From the NCBI GenBank assembly GCA_900540275.1, contig UQFO01000002.1, positions 234,399 to 298,398 on the forward strand: a stretch of 64,000 nt of DNA, read 5' to 3'. Of the stretch, positions 51,404-60,940 are shown in pieces. Each line of letters begins with the position of its first letter. Within the stretch, counting starts at the first letter, position 1. The stretch is from an uncultured Oscillospiraceae bacterium (GTDB lineage Bacteria > Bacillota > Clostridia > Oscillospirales > Acutalibacteraceae). The position numbers and the translations under genes were made by a program. The notes below the pieces were generated by a model that saw only the letters and a program-made list of their open reading frames with translations, did no database searches and was not told where the DNA came from.

Positions 51404-51417
51404 CCTTCATCTTCCTT

Positions 51418-51441
51418 TCATATGTTCATCTATTCATATGA
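51418..51441. promoter_or_regulatory. Candidate ArsR-type operator
   Basis: Inverted repeat TCATATG (51418-51424), ten-base spacer, CATATGA (51435-51441), directly before the arsR start. Confidence 0.6.
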
Positions 51442-51568
51442 TATTATGTTCCTTTGAGATTGTCAATGTTTTCTTTCAAAAAAATGAAAAAACTGCGTAA
51501 ATAAATTACGCAGTCTGAATTGTTTATGTAATAAGTTAAAAACATGCCTCCTGTTTTTGATGTGACGA

Positions 51569-53983
51569 TTACTCCCCCTCAGAAACAGCACGCTTTAGGC
51601 CGCCCTGTTTCCACGCAAGGCAGTTTGACAAAGCCCTTTTCAGTTGCCCTATCGATATCGGCTTGGCGAGATGCCCGTTCATACCAGCAAGACGCGCGCG
51701 TTTCATATCCTCGGCAAACGCGTCGGCCGTCATTGCGATAATCGGCAGCCCGCTGATTCCGGGCAGCCCTGAGCCGCGGATTTCACGCACCGCTTCATAG
51801 CCGTTTAAAACCGGCATCTGGACATCCATAAAAACAATATCGTAATATAAAACGGGATGGCTGCAAACGGCGTCTACCGCCTGCCGGCCGTCCTCGGCAA
51901 TTTCAACCCGCGCTCCCAGAAGCTCAAGCATTTCAGCCGCAATCTGGCGGTTTAATTCATTGTCCTCGACAAGCAGAACGCAAAGGCCGGAAAAGTCCGT
52001 CTCCTCCTGGTTATACGTTTCCTCAGGAGAAGCGCTCGACGGGCTGCCGCATTTGTCAAGACATAGGGTAATTATAAAGCGCGACCCCTTTCCATATTCG
52101 CTTTCGACGCGAATATCGCCGCCCATTATTGAAACAAGGTTTTTTACAATTGTCATTCCAAGGCCGGTTCCAGTAATTTTGCTGATACGGCTGTCGGCCG
52201 CACGGCTGAAAGGTTCAAAAATATGTTCCAGATATTCCGGCTTCATGCCGATTCCGGTATCTTCAATTACAAAACGGTAGGTGCCGACATTCTGCTCCTC
52301 TTTTTTCAACTCGTCCAGCGAAAATGTAATTTTCCCGCCTTCCCCGGTATATTTCGAGGCATTTTCAAGAATATTGACAAGTATCTGTTTCAGGCGTATT
52401 GCATCACCAAGCACACGGGCATGGAGTCCTTCGTCTATCTGGACCGAAAGCTCCTGTTTCTTATTTTGCAGAGAAAGCCGGATTATTTCCACCGTTTCCC
52501 GCGCCAGTGTCCGCAAATCGAATTCGTTTTCTGAAAGCTCCGTCGTGCCGCTTTCGATTTTACTGACATCCAAAACCTCGTTGATGAGCTCCAGCAGATG
52601 CTTCCCGGAGCCTTCTATCTTTTTCAAATAGCCCTTGAGCTTTTCTTCATCGCCGGTATGCAGCTGCGCAAGCTCCGTCATTCCAATAATCGCGTTCATC
52701 GGGGTACGGATGTCATGGCTCATTTTGGAAAGGAAATCGCTTTTCGCTTCGTTCGCCTTCTCCGCTTTCTGCAGCGCATCCTCAAGCATTAGCTTTGCCC
52801 TGCGCTCTTTTTCAATCGCTTCCTTCTGCAGGCGGCGTTCTTCATCGATATTCCTGGATAGGGTAATCTCAATCATGTCATCGGTATAAGGGCTTTCGAC
52901 CCGCACCACCTGCGTAAAGTTCCAATGGTAAACGCCGTCTTTTCCGAGATGGGGTACTTCCATCGTCACGATGCGCTCTCCGTTCGTATAAGCGTCAATC
53001 AGGTTCTGACGGGTAAACTTACGCAGGAATTCATCCCGGTAATCCGGATGGACGGTAGCAAGCTCAGTTTTTATCAGGTTATTAAAACAGCCCTCGTTTT
53101 CAGGCTTTTCTACTGGGTACCGCTGGTATTCGAGCATATGGTAGGTGTTCTGGGTCAGGTTGACCGCTATCAGCATCTGGTATGCGGCTCTGGCGGCGGT
53201 CGCAAGCTGGCTGATTTCAACACTGCGGCGCTGCTGCATTAAATATTCATCCTGAATGTCCCGAAATACAAGGACACACCAGCATTCTTTTTCTCCGAGC
53301 TGCTCAATCCGCGCTGCGGTAAATTCCACCATATGGTAAACATTTTCACTGGTTAAACGGCGCAAACGCCTTGAAATCTGTTTTTTACCCTCACCGAACA
53401 AACGAAGCATCGCTTCGCGGGAAAAGCTTTCAATAAAGGCCTGAAGGTCGTTCGGATGCAGCGTTTTTTTTGCATATTTACGGTTTTCATCACCAAAATT
53501 CCCCTGCTGCGGAATATCCGTCCACATGATATCCTTCTGGCAATTAACATAATAGTCGGCGGTCAGATTTGCAATGATGCATTCATCAAAAACGGTAACA
53601 AGGCTCTGTGCGTACATATGCTTGATTTTTTGCAGGCCCTGCTCCTCTTCAAAGTTCAGCCTGTGCGGGGTAGCGGTTATTACGACGGCAGGGATATTCC
53701 CGTCCCAGGCAATCCGGTTGGCGGTAACATCAACCGTGGTTTTCAGCAGAGGGTCATAACAAACGATATGGTTACTGGGGTTCTCGCCCATTCCATTAAG
53801 CGGGCAATTTGAGCATACCTCGGGCCAAACCTCATGGCATTTAGTCCCAAGCGCAGCTTTTCCCCTGCCGGTTTCCCTGCAGCGCTTATTAAAGTACAGC
53901 AGACGGTGAGTTTTTGCTTCAACGACATAAACGCTGGTTTCGGTCAGCGCGTCTAATAGGTTTGCCAGATTCTCAGCAGGCAT
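51569..53983 (-). CDS. Soluble PAS-type hybrid histidine kinase (orphan)
   Basis: An 804-residue protein without membrane segments. Order: PAS domain with several cysteines (GTKCHEVWPEVCSNCPL, about residue 47), a second sensor region (about 140-260), a third PAS-like region (about 265-390, with KDGVYHWNFTQVV), coiled coil (about 395-425), HisKA (MSHDIRTPMNAIIGM, about 425), HATPase (ILENASKYTGEGG, DTGIGM, GTGLGM) and a C-terminal receiver (VEDNELN, IVFMDVQMPVLNG, LAKPI). Start at ATG 53983, supported by GGGGAG eight bases upstream. It has no partner gene next to it; the nearest Hpt is the one at 45.6 kb. Confidence 0.92.
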   Translation of the reverse strand: MPAENLANLLDALTETSVYVVEAKTHRLLYFNKRCRETGRGKAALGTKCHEVWPEVCSNCPLNGMGENPSNHIVCYDPLLKTTVDVTANRIAWDGNIPAVVITATPHRLNFEEEQGLQKIKHMYAQSLVTVFDECIIANLTADYYVNCQKDIMWTDIPQQGNFGDENRKYAKKTLHPNDLQAFIESFSREAMLRLFGEGKKQISRRLRRLTSENVYHMVEFTAARIEQLGEKECWCVLVFRDIQDEYLMQQRRSVEISQLATAARAAYQMLIAVNLTQNTYHMLEYQRYPVEKPENEGCFNNLIKTELATVHPDYRDEFLRKFTRQNLIDAYTNGERIVTMEVPHLGKDGVYHWNFTQVVRVESPYTDDMIEITLSRNIDEERRLQKEAIEKERRAKLMLEDALQKAEKANEAKSDFLSKMSHDIRTPMNAIIGMTELAQLHTGDEEKLKGYLKKIEGSGKHLLELINEVLDVSKIESGTTELSENEFDLRTLARETVEIIRLSLQNKKQELSVQIDEGLHARVLGDAIRLKQILVNILENASKYTGEGGKITFSLDELKKEEQNVGTYRFVIEDTGIGMKPEYLEHIFEPFSRAADSRISKITGTGLGMTIVKNLVSIMGGDIRVESEYGKGSRFIITLCLDKCGSPSSASPEETYNQEETDFSGLCVLLVEDNELNRQIAAEMLELLGARVEIAEDGRQAVDAVCSHPVLYYDIVFMDVQMPVLNGYEAVREIRGSGLPGISGLPIIAMTADAFAEDMKRARLAGMNGHLAKPISIGQLKRALSNCLAWKQGGLKRAVSEGE

Positions 53984-54110
53984 TATTTCCACTCCCCGTT
54001 TTCCGCTTCAAAATCTAAAATATATTTTTATTATACACGCAGAGCCGTTAAATAGAAAGTTTTTTTTAACTGCTCCGCCGCCGTAAGTTTCCCATATTAA
54101 AAAACGACAC

Positions 54111-54138
54111 AAAAAAAGCGGGCCGTCACGGCCCGCTT
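54111..54138 (-). terminator. Terminator after the exonuclease gene
   Basis: GCGGGCCG and CGGCCCGC arms around TCA, flanked by an A-run that becomes a T-run on the minus strand. Confidence 0.9.
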
Positions 54139-54166
54139 CACATACCTGTCTAATTGCATATCGGTT

Positions 54167-55072
54167 TTATATTTGCCGTTTCCCCGACGTTTCAACGCAC
54201 GGCGGCTGTTTTTCCTGCGCTTCTTTTGGGACAAGCTTTCTCATGTATTTATAAACGCTGACGCCCTCGTATTTTAAACGGAAGCGGACGTTCGCCTCAA
54301 AATCCAGCTTACATGCTTCACATAAAAACCGAGCGCGAAAGCCGTTATTAACCACCTTCCAGGCGGTTTTCTGTTTCAGCCGCCTGCCGCATTTTTTACA
54401 AAACATGACCATCTCTTTTTTATCGATTTTGGGGTCGTTCAAATTGGTAAGCGCGACGGTTTTAAACAATATCTTTTTGTAGAACTCCTCATTCATTGGA
54501 TGAATCATTTCAGAAAGTATCGATTTGTTCTCCTCTTTCTGTAAAAGCCGGCGGAAGCAGGCAGCCTCCAGCCTGCTGTCTGCAAGCGCGCGGTGGAGCG
54601 TTTGCTCGTCAAATTTAATTTCAAGCTCCTGCGCGGCAGTCGAGAGCCCGATTTGCTTTGCATTCTCTTCAAAATGGAAACAGCGTTCACAGAATTTCTG
54701 CAAATCCACGTACTGCCGGACGAAGTCAAGACGTTCATTATTAAGGAAATACTGGCAGTTTGCAAGTAAAGTAAGAATGTCCATATTGCCCCAAGCCATC
54801 AGAATACAGCCCTCTGCAAAGCTCCTGAACCGTTCGAGTACATGGGGAAAGGTATCTGCATCTTTCAAATCCTCATTGCTGATATGCGTAAGCTTCTCGA
54901 CAAGGCTTGTGAGCGCCTTTCCAACCTGTGGTCTTACCAGCATGGAAAAGGTCTCGATTTCCTTATAATTTTCATCGAGCTTGACCGCGCCAAATTCAAT
55001 AATTTCATTTAAATGGCTTTTTATACGGGCGCTATAGGCGGTATTCCACTCCAAATCGAGAATTACAAACAT
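54167..55072 (-). CDS. DEDDh 3'-5' exonuclease with C-terminal zinc ribbon
   Basis: A 301-residue exonuclease of the DnaQ-like group. Exo I: VILDLEWNT (Asp and Glu, residue 5). Exo II: WGNMDILTLL (Asp near residue 96). Exo III: LHRALADSRLEA (His-x4-Asp, about residue 159). A C-terminal zinc ribbon has CKKCGRRL and CEACKLD (about 225-260), which is unusual in this group. It is expected to trim RNA or DNA 3' ends. It is downstream of typA by only 16 bases, so they may share a transcript. Confidence 0.87.
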   Translation of the reverse strand: MFVILDLEWNTAYSARIKSHLNEIIEFGAVKLDENYKEIETFSMLVRPQVGKALTSLVEKLTHISNEDLKDADTFPHVLERFRSFAEGCILMAWGNMDILTLLANCQYFLNNERLDFVRQYVDLQKFCERCFHFEENAKQIGLSTAAQELEIKFDEQTLHRALADSRLEAACFRRLLQKEENKSILSEMIHPMNEEFYKKILFKTVALTNLNDPKIDKKEMVMFCKKCGRRLKQKTAWKVVNNGFRARFLCEACKLDFEANVRFRLKYEGVSVYKYMRKLVPKEAQEKQPPCVETSGKRQI

Positions 55073-55088
55073 GATATCCGACCGTTCC

Positions 55089-56906
55089 TTAATTCTTAAA
55101 CTGTTTCTTCATCCGCTGCTCTTTATTGAGAATCATCTTCCTTAGGCGGATATTGTGCGGCGTGACCTCTACCAGCTCGTCATCCGCGATAAATTCCAGT
55201 GACTGTTCAAGGCTGAGGATGGACGGCGGAGTAAGCTTTAAAGCGTCGTCCGAGCCGGACGCGCGCGTATTCGTGATATGCTTCTTTTTACAAACATTGA
55301 CGGTAATATCCTCCGCCTTGGGGCTTGCTCCGACAATCATTCCCTCGTATACGGGAACGCCGGGGCCGATAAAGAGCCTTCCTCTCTCCTGCGCGGCGTA
55401 CAGGCCATAGCCGGTAGATTCCCCGGTTTCGTGCGCAATCAGGGAGCCCTGGTGCCTGCTGATGATTTCTCCTTTAAAAGGCTCGTAGCCGTCGAACACA
55501 TGGTTCATAATTCCGTTTCCGTTGGTATCGGTCAAAAATTCCGAACGGTAGCCCATCAGGCCGCGTGCCGGAATTTTAAATTCAATATGCGTCGTGCCGG
55601 ATTCACGCGCGCCCATATTGATAAGCTCCGCTTTTCTGGAACCCAGCTTTTCCATAACGGCACCCACATAATTGTCCGGCACCTCAATAATCAGGTATTC
55701 TATCGGCTCGCAGAGCGTTCCGTCTATTTTTTTCATGATAACGCTGGGCCGCGAAACCTGGAATTCATAGTTCTGCCTTCTCATGGTTTCAATCAGGATG
55801 GAAAGATGCAGCTCTCCCCTTCCCGAAACCTTGAAGGTGTCGGAGGTTTCCGTTTCCTCAACGCGCAGCGCGACATTCGTTTCCACCTCTTTAAACAGCC
55901 TGTCGCGAATGTTGCGGGAGGTGACGTATTTGCCCTCCCTGCCGGCAAACGGGCTGTTGTTTACCATAAACATCATAGATACAGTCGGTTCGTCTATTTT
56001 GACAAAGGGCAGCGCCTCCACCCTGTCGGGCGAACAGGCCGTTTCCCCAATGTTCAAATCGGTAATGCCGGAAACAGAGACGATATCGCCGAGCGAGGCT
56101 GATTCCGTCTCTACGCGCTTAAGCCCTTCAAACTGATAGAGCTTGGCGATTTTCACATTCCTGGTACTGCCGTCACGGCAGCAAAGTACGGCGTTCTGCC
56201 CATTTTTCACTGTGCCGCGCTCCACCCTGCCGATACCGATTCTGCCGACGTAGTCGTCGTAATCGATATTGGAAAAAAGAATCTGCATTTCCCCGTCAAG
56301 GTCGCCCTGCGGAGCCGGAACCTCTTTTATAATCGCTTCAAAGAGAGGGGTCATGTCTGTTCCCGGCGTATTGGGGTCGAGCGTTGCGTAGCCATCGCGT
56401 GCCGACGCGTACACGACAGGAAATTCGAGCTGGTCGTCGTCCGCGCCAAGCTCGATAAACAAATCGAGCACCTCGTCGACGACCTCCTCCGGCCGGGCGC
56501 CTGGCCGGTCGATTTTATTTACAACGACCACCGGCTTTTTGCCGAGCCCCAACGCCTTCTTTAAAACAAAGCGTGTCTGCGGCATACATCCCTCAAACGC
56601 GTCGACAAGAAGCAGTACCCCGTCTACCATCATAAGGATGCGCTCAACCTCGCCGCCGAAATCGGCATGCCCGGGCGTATCGACTATATTAATTTTTGTA
56701 CCGTCGTACATGACGGCAGTGTTCTTGGAAAGGATGGTAATTCCGCGTTCCCTTTCCAAATCGTTTGAATCCATCACACGTTCCGCGACCGCTTCGTTTT
56801 CACGGAAGATGCCGCTCTGCCGGAGCAGCTGGTCGACCAGCGTTGTTTTTCCGTGATCGACGTGCGCAATAATCGCTACGTTGCGTAAATTTGTTCTCTC
56901 ACCCAT
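55089..56906 (-). CDS. typA: GTP-binding protein TypA/BipA
   Basis: A 605-residue translational GTPase that binds ribosomes and supports 50S assembly under stress. G1: AHVDHGKTTLVD (residue 14). G3: DTPGHADFGGE (about 77). G4: NKIDRPGARP (about 131). G5: SARDGYAT (about 168). The remaining EF-G-like domains and the BipA-specific C-terminal part are full length. It is followed by the exonuclease gene. Confidence 0.97.
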   Translation of the reverse strand: MGERTNLRNVAIIAHVDHGKTTLVDQLLRQSGIFRENEAVAERVMDSNDLERERGITILSKNTAVMYDGTKINIVDTPGHADFGGEVERILMMVDGVLLLVDAFEGCMPQTRFVLKKALGLGKKPVVVVNKIDRPGARPEEVVDEVLDLFIELGADDDQLEFPVVYASARDGYATLDPNTPGTDMTPLFEAIIKEVPAPQGDLDGEMQILFSNIDYDDYVGRIGIGRVERGTVKNGQNAVLCCRDGSTRNVKIAKLYQFEGLKRVETESASLGDIVSVSGITDLNIGETACSPDRVEALPFVKIDEPTVSMMFMVNNSPFAGREGKYVTSRNIRDRLFKEVETNVALRVEETETSDTFKVSGRGELHLSILIETMRRQNYEFQVSRPSVIMKKIDGTLCEPIEYLIIEVPDNYVGAVMEKLGSRKAELINMGARESGTTHIEFKIPARGLMGYRSEFLTDTNGNGIMNHVFDGYEPFKGEIISRHQGSLIAHETGESTGYGLYAAQERGRLFIGPGVPVYEGMIVGASPKAEDITVNVCKKKHITNTRASGSDDALKLTPPSILSLEQSLEFIADDELVEVTPHNIRLRKMILNKEQRMKKQFKN

Positions 56907-56998
56907 AAAATCCCTCTAATCGCTCTTTTCCAAGCTTTTCTTTTTATTTCTAATTTATAATTGTATCATATATAACACAGTTTTTCAATTGCATAAGG

Positions 56999-57034
56999 GA
57001 AATACGGAACGTTTCGTCTATCTGTTCCGTATTT
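56999..57034 (-). terminator. Probable terminator after the histidine phosphatase gene
   Basis: Eleven-base arms AAATACGGAAC and GTTCCGTATTT around a 13-base loop. The arm overlaps the stop codon of the gene. The T-run on the minus strand is short, so confidence is moderate. Confidence 0.55.
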
Positions 57035-57662
57035 AATCCTCATTTGCCCTTGCATATGGTATTCTGTCACATACCTCCGCTACCTTATCGCGCATCCAAA
57101 GTCCCGGAGTGACCCGCAGGGTATACCCAAAGCCGTTGTCCATCCGCCAGTCATACGGCTGCGCCTGCGGCAGGCCGTAAACGGAGAGGAGCGTCATGAT
57201 TACCCCGCCGTGCGTTACGATTGCCGCGGTAGTATCGCCTGTACGCATCAGGTCATTCACAATGCGTTCAAACGTAAGGCATATACGCTTGGTAAAGGCT
57301 GAACCGCTCTCTCCTTTTGGAGGAGCGTTATCCGCTGAATTAGCAAGCCAATTATAAAAATCCATATCCATAGCAAGCTCTTCGCCGGTTTTGCCCTCCC
57401 ACTGCCCGAAATCGCATTCGGCAAGCCCCGGCTCCACACGCGGCTTGAGGGCGGGATACAGTACGTTGCAGGTTTGAATGCAGCGCAGCAAAGGGCTGGA
57501 ATATAGTATCGGGGTTCCCGGATAAACATACGTATTATCTGTCTCTTTGAGCTTTTCTATCCCTTCTTTGGACAGCGGGATATCTGACGAACCAATATAC
57601 GCGCCTTTTCTGTTTTCTTCGGTCAAGCCGTGCCGAATCAAATGAATTTGGTAAGATTTCAT
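57033..57662 (-). CDS. Histidine phosphatase family protein (phosphoglycerate mutase-like)
   Basis: A 209-residue protein. The RHG motif is LIRHGLTEENRKG (residue 8), the acid residue is in AECDFGQWEGKTGEEL (about 83) and the second catalytic histidine is in IVTHGGVIM (about 151). This is the small-molecule phosphatase branch (CobC/PhoE-like). No cobalamin genes are near, so a general sugar- or nucleotide-phosphatase role is more likely. It diverges from the XRE regulator. Confidence 0.92.
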   Translation of the reverse strand: MKSYQIHLIRHGLTEENRKGAYIGSSDIPLSKEGIEKLKETDNTYVYPGTPILYSSPLLRCIQTCNVLYPALKPRVEPGLAECDFGQWEGKTGEELAMDMDFYNWLANSADNAPPKGESGSAFTKRICLTFERIVNDLMRTGDTTAAIVTHGGVIMTLLSVYGLPQAQPYDWRMDNGFGYTLRVTPGLWMRDKVAEVCDRIPYARANED

Positions 57663-57836
57663 AATAATTCCTCCAAAATCTTGTTATTATGACAATAAAT
57701 GAAGACTTTACAAACTGTTGAATTTCGGATATACTATATGTATAGTCGTAACAATTCTGTAATTGTTTTGTCTTTCTTTTTTAAAGATTGTTTTACTTTA
57801 GTAACCTTAATTTGGGGCTTATTTGTGGGGGAAACG

Positions 57837-58541
57837 ATGAACAAGGACTTTTCAAGAATCATTACTTTGCTGCGGAAAGAGCGTGGCTTAAGCCAAAAGC
57901 AGGCGGCAGCCGACCTGAATATTTCACAGGCCCTGCTTTCACACTACGAAAAGGGAATCAGGGAGTGCGGACTTGATTTCGTTGTGCGGACAGCCGATTA
58001 TTACAGCGTTTCCTGTGACTACCTTTTGGGAAGGACGCCGGAACGTACCGGTGCTACGCTGACTGTCAACGATATCCCGGAGGCCGGCAATAATCTGCCT
58101 GAAGGGAAAGTATTAAAAGGAAACCTTCTTCCCACGCTGAATAAAAAGCTTTTGCTCAACTCAATCGACGTGCTGTTTGATATTTTGGGCAAAGCCGGCA
58201 GCAAAGGCCTGACGACTGAGGTTTCCGCTTATCTGATGGTTTCCGTATACAAGATGTTCCGTACCGTTTATTCCGCCAACGCCAAAAATCCGCAGGGCCT
58301 GTTCTCCATTGCGCCGCATTTATACAAAGGGTTTTCCTCCGCTGTCCAAAGTATTGCAGAGGCAAACGCTTCCGCAATCGCCGGCGGGCATCAGGCGGCG
58401 GGCTTTGACGGGCTGAGCAAGGACAGTATGCCGCTGCTTACGCCTGAGAGCATCGGGGAAGAATTCCCGTTATATGCCACTTCCCTGTTTAACCTGATTC
58501 AAACCACAGAAGGAAAAATGAATTTAAAGCTAAAATCATAA
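57837..58541 (+). CDS. XRE-family transcriptional regulator
   Basis: A 234-residue protein starting at 57837, with GGGGGAAACG upstream. Residues 8-63 are a Cro/CI-type helix-turn-helix (ERGLSQKQAAADLNIS, then LLSHYEKGIREC). The remaining 170 residues are mostly helical and of unknown fold, possibly a ligand or dimer domain. It stands alone and diverges from the histidine phosphatase. Confidence 0.9.
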   Translation: MNKDFSRIITLLRKERGLSQKQAAADLNISQALLSHYEKGIRECGLDFVVRTADYYSVSCDYLLGRTPERTGATLTVNDIPEAGNNLPEGKVLKGNLLPTLNKKLLLNSIDVLFDILGKAGSKGLTTEVSAYLMVSVYKMFRTVYSANAKNPQGLFSIAPHLYKGFSSAVQSIAEANASAIAGGHQAAGFDGLSKDSMPLLTPESIGEEFPLYATSLFNLIQTTEGKMNLKLKS

Positions 58542-58557
58542 ATACAAATACATAAGA

Positions 58558-58590
58558 AACGGGCGGCAAAAATTTGCCGCCCGGATTTTT
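58558..58590. terminator. Bidirectional terminator between XRE and PASTA genes
   Basis: GGGCGGCAAA (58561-58570) and TTTGCCGCCC (58573-58582), then GGATTTTTTG. Confidence 0.88.
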
Positions 58591-58597
58591 TGCGCAG

Positions 58598-60295
58598 TTA
58601 CTGGGAAGCGGAAGCGCCGCCCTGCTCGGAAGAAGACAGGTCAGGCTTGTTCCCTAAGCTTACTCTAATCGTAATTTCCGAGCCGTAGTCGAGTTTCTGT
58701 CCTTCTTTAAAGGTCTTTTCATACCCAATCACCTTATTTTCTTCAACCTTATCGCTGAATTCCAAAACGGTATTGGTGATAAAGCCCGCCTCTGCAAGCG
58801 CCTGCGCCGCTTTATCGAGGGATAGGCCTTCAACCTTTGGAAGCGCCCTTTGCTTTGGCCCTTTGCTGACGGTTACGGAAATCGTCACGCCGTCGTTTCC
58901 CCTGCCGACAGTCGTCATACCCGCCGGCGCCTGGCTGCAAATGTAGCCCTCGGGAATCGTATCACTGAATTCGTCGCTCGTTGTACGCACAACATAGTAT
59001 TCGCCGCTTGCTTCCGCAGCTTTTACGACATCTTCAAACTTTTGATTAACAAAATTGGGTACCCTGAAATATTTGCTGTCCTTCGGGTATGTGTAGTCCT
59101 CGGGAATAGAGTTGTCGGAAGGTGATGTTGGGTCGGAAGCATCCGACGTACCGGGCGAAGGGAGAAACATTCCCTGAAAAGGATTGGATGAAATCCAGAA
59201 AAAGCCTGCAACAGAAAAGATTATCAATGCGACTACGGCCGCGATAACACCGTAACCAAAATTTGAAAGCTTTTTCTTGCCGGCTGCCTCCTCCGTTTGC
59301 GGGATAACCGCAGGACGCGCAATTTCCTCCTGAATCGCTTTCACTGTAGGAGCGGCGGAAAGCTGCGCGCGCAGCGTTTCAAAGTCACCAATACGTATAG
59401 AACGGTCGACCTGCAGCCCGTTGGCAAGCGCAGTAATGACATGCGGCGGAAGACGCTTCACTACATTTGTACTGATTAAAAGCCTGCCGTCTTCTTTCCT
59501 TTTCCGCGCGTCAGACGGCAGCTTTCCCGTAAGCGCATAGAACAGGGTTGCGGTAAAGCCATAAATGTCGGTTGATTCATCGAGCTTCTCCGAAGGCTCA
59601 TACTGTTCAGGAGCAGAGCTGCCGGAATAAAGCTGGGCAGGAATCCCCTTCCCATTCTGCCTGGCGGCGGGAATTGAAAAATTATCGATTTTCATTTTAC
59701 CGGAAGGTGCAATCACAAGATTTTCCGGGCTGATACCAAGATGGAACAGGCCCTTTTGATGAATTTTTGACAAAGCGGATAAAAGAGGCATAAACAGCGG
59801 ACGTGCCGTGTCCCACTCCAGAGAACCGCCGCTGCGTTCGATATATTCTTTAAACGGAATATCTTCCTCGTGGTTCTCTACTACATAGGAGGTGCCGTTT
59901 TCATTAAAAATATCAAATACGGGAATAATTGCGGAAAGCTCTTTAAAACATGCAACATTCCTGTGGAGGCTGAGAAAATCCTGCATCAGCCTTTCGTAAG
60001 TTTCCTGTTTATCAGGAATTACAATGACATCGGGCGAGGCAGCGTTTCGCGTACAAATTCCCGCGGGAAAATATTCGCGAAGGATAACAGCCGAATCGAC
60101 GCTTTGGTCAAAGCCAATATATTTTATATATTCCGCTGTACTGCCGAGGACTCGTCCGACAATGTATTTTCCCTGCAAGACTGTCCCCAAGGGCAGAAAC
60201 GGCGGAAGCTGTTCAGAGTGTTTGTCAAATCCACAGCTGGGACAGATGTCTTCGCCATTGTTCTTCGCCATACATCCCAAGCATAATTCAGACAT
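58598..60295 (-). CDS. PASTA-domain pseudokinase with N-terminal zinc ribbon
   Basis: A 565-residue membrane protein. An N-terminal CxxC pair (CLGCMAK...CPSCGF) forms a zinc ribbon. A Ser/Thr-kinase-like domain (about 38-310) follows. The glycine loop is changed (LGSTAEYIKYIG), the VAVK-type lysine is arginine in VILREYFP, the HRD motif is HLG in LFHLGISPENLVI, and DFG is DNF. These are the residues for ATP binding and catalysis, so it is probably a pseudokinase; SPENL keeps the asparagine. After a helix (about 365-390) come two PASTA domains (about 418-550) that bind peptidoglycan or muropeptides in PrkC/Stk1. The start at 60295 has AAGGTG upstream. It may signal cell-wall state by partner binding. 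Confidence 0.85.
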   Translation of the reverse strand: MSELCLGCMAKNNGEDICPSCGFDKHSEQLPPFLPLGTVLQGKYIVGRVLGSTAEYIKYIGFDQSVDSAVILREYFPAGICTRNAASPDVIVIPDKQETYERLMQDFLSLHRNVACFKELSAIIPVFDIFNENGTSYVVENHEEDIPFKEYIERSGGSLEWDTARPLFMPLLSALSKIHQKGLFHLGISPENLVIAPSGKMKIDNFSIPAARQNGKGIPAQLYSGSSAPEQYEPSEKLDESTDIYGFTATLFYALTGKLPSDARKRKEDGRLLISTNVVKRLPPHVITALANGLQVDRSIRIGDFETLRAQLSAAPTVKAIQEEIARPAVIPQTEEAAGKKKLSNFGYGVIAAVVALIIFSVAGFFWISSNPFQGMFLPSPGTSDASDPTSPSDNSIPEDYTYPKDSKYFRVPNFVNQKFEDVVKAAEASGEYYVVRTTSDEFSDTIPEGYICSQAPAGMTTVGRGNDGVTISVTVSKGPKQRALPKVEGLSLDKAAQALAEAGFITNTVLEFSDKVEENKVIGYEKTFKEGQKLDYGSEITIRVSLGNKPDLSSSEQGGASASQ

Positions 60296-60515
60296 AACGA
60301 CACCTTCTTTTTGATTATTCAGTTCATTATAGCACAGGAAAACAAGCAATTTCAACCGCGGCATACGTTTATATTATTACATTTTTGTAAAATAAAAGGG
60401 ATTGTTTTCTGGTTTTTCTGCAAAAGGGCAGCTTTACAGCGTATTTTTTTACATGTTCAGTTTTAGACGGCGTCCGCCTTACTTATGAAAAAATCAAAAA
60501 AAACAGAAAAACATC

Positions 60516-60544
60516 TTGCAAAAAGATTGGCAATATGATAATAT
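60516..60544 (+). promoter_or_regulatory. Promoter of tRNA-Ala and tRNA-Val
   Basis: -35 TTGCAA (60516-60521), 17-base spacer, -10 TAATAT (60539-60544); the first tRNA starts 30 bases later. Confidence 0.72.
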
Positions 60545-60573
60545 ATTGCTTGTTGTAAAACGGAACACTTTAT

Positions 60574-60649
<76 letters not shown>

Positions 60650-60693
60650 GAACAAGTCCTGTATTGCTTTTGTGATGCAGGACTTCATATTAC

Positions 60694-60770
60694 GGAAGCA
60701 TAGCTCAGCTGGTTAGAGCGCCTGCTTCACACGCAGGAGGTCGCTGGTTCGAGTCCAGTTGTTTCCACCA
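60694..60770 (+). tRNA. tRNA-Val (anticodon CAC)
   Basis: Acceptor arms GGAAGCA and TGTTTCC with discriminator A and encoded CCA; anticodon stem-loop CCTGC-TTCACAC-GCAGG, giving CAC. Confidence 0.95.
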
Positions 60771-60776
60771 TGTTTT

Positions 60777-60805
60777 GAGACAAGCCTACGGCTTGTCTTT
60801 TTTTG
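60777..60805 (+). terminator. Terminator of the tRNA pair
   Basis: GACAAGCC (60779-60786), TAC loop, GGCTTGTC (60790-60797), then TTTTTTT. Confidence 0.93.
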
Positions 60806-60895
60806 TGCCTGAATGTAGAAAGGTAAGAAAAATGGGGACGAATTCCTTAACGGAATCCATCCCCTCTATTCATTCTTCTAAACTGAACATGTATA

Positions 60896-60926
60896 AACCC
60901 GCCATAACCGGCGGGCTGTTTTTATT
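60896..60926 (+). terminator. Hairpin with T-run upstream of endolysin
   Basis: CCCGCC and GGCGGG arms around ATAACC, followed by CTGTTTTTA. It precedes the endolysin ribosome binding site and may close or attenuate a transcript coming from upstream. Confidence 0.7.
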
Positions 60927-60940
60927 TAAGGAGGAACTTT

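Noticed and set aside
55278..56102. 274-codon open frame on the plus strand
   Set aside because: Antisense to typA, which is intact and conserved end to end.
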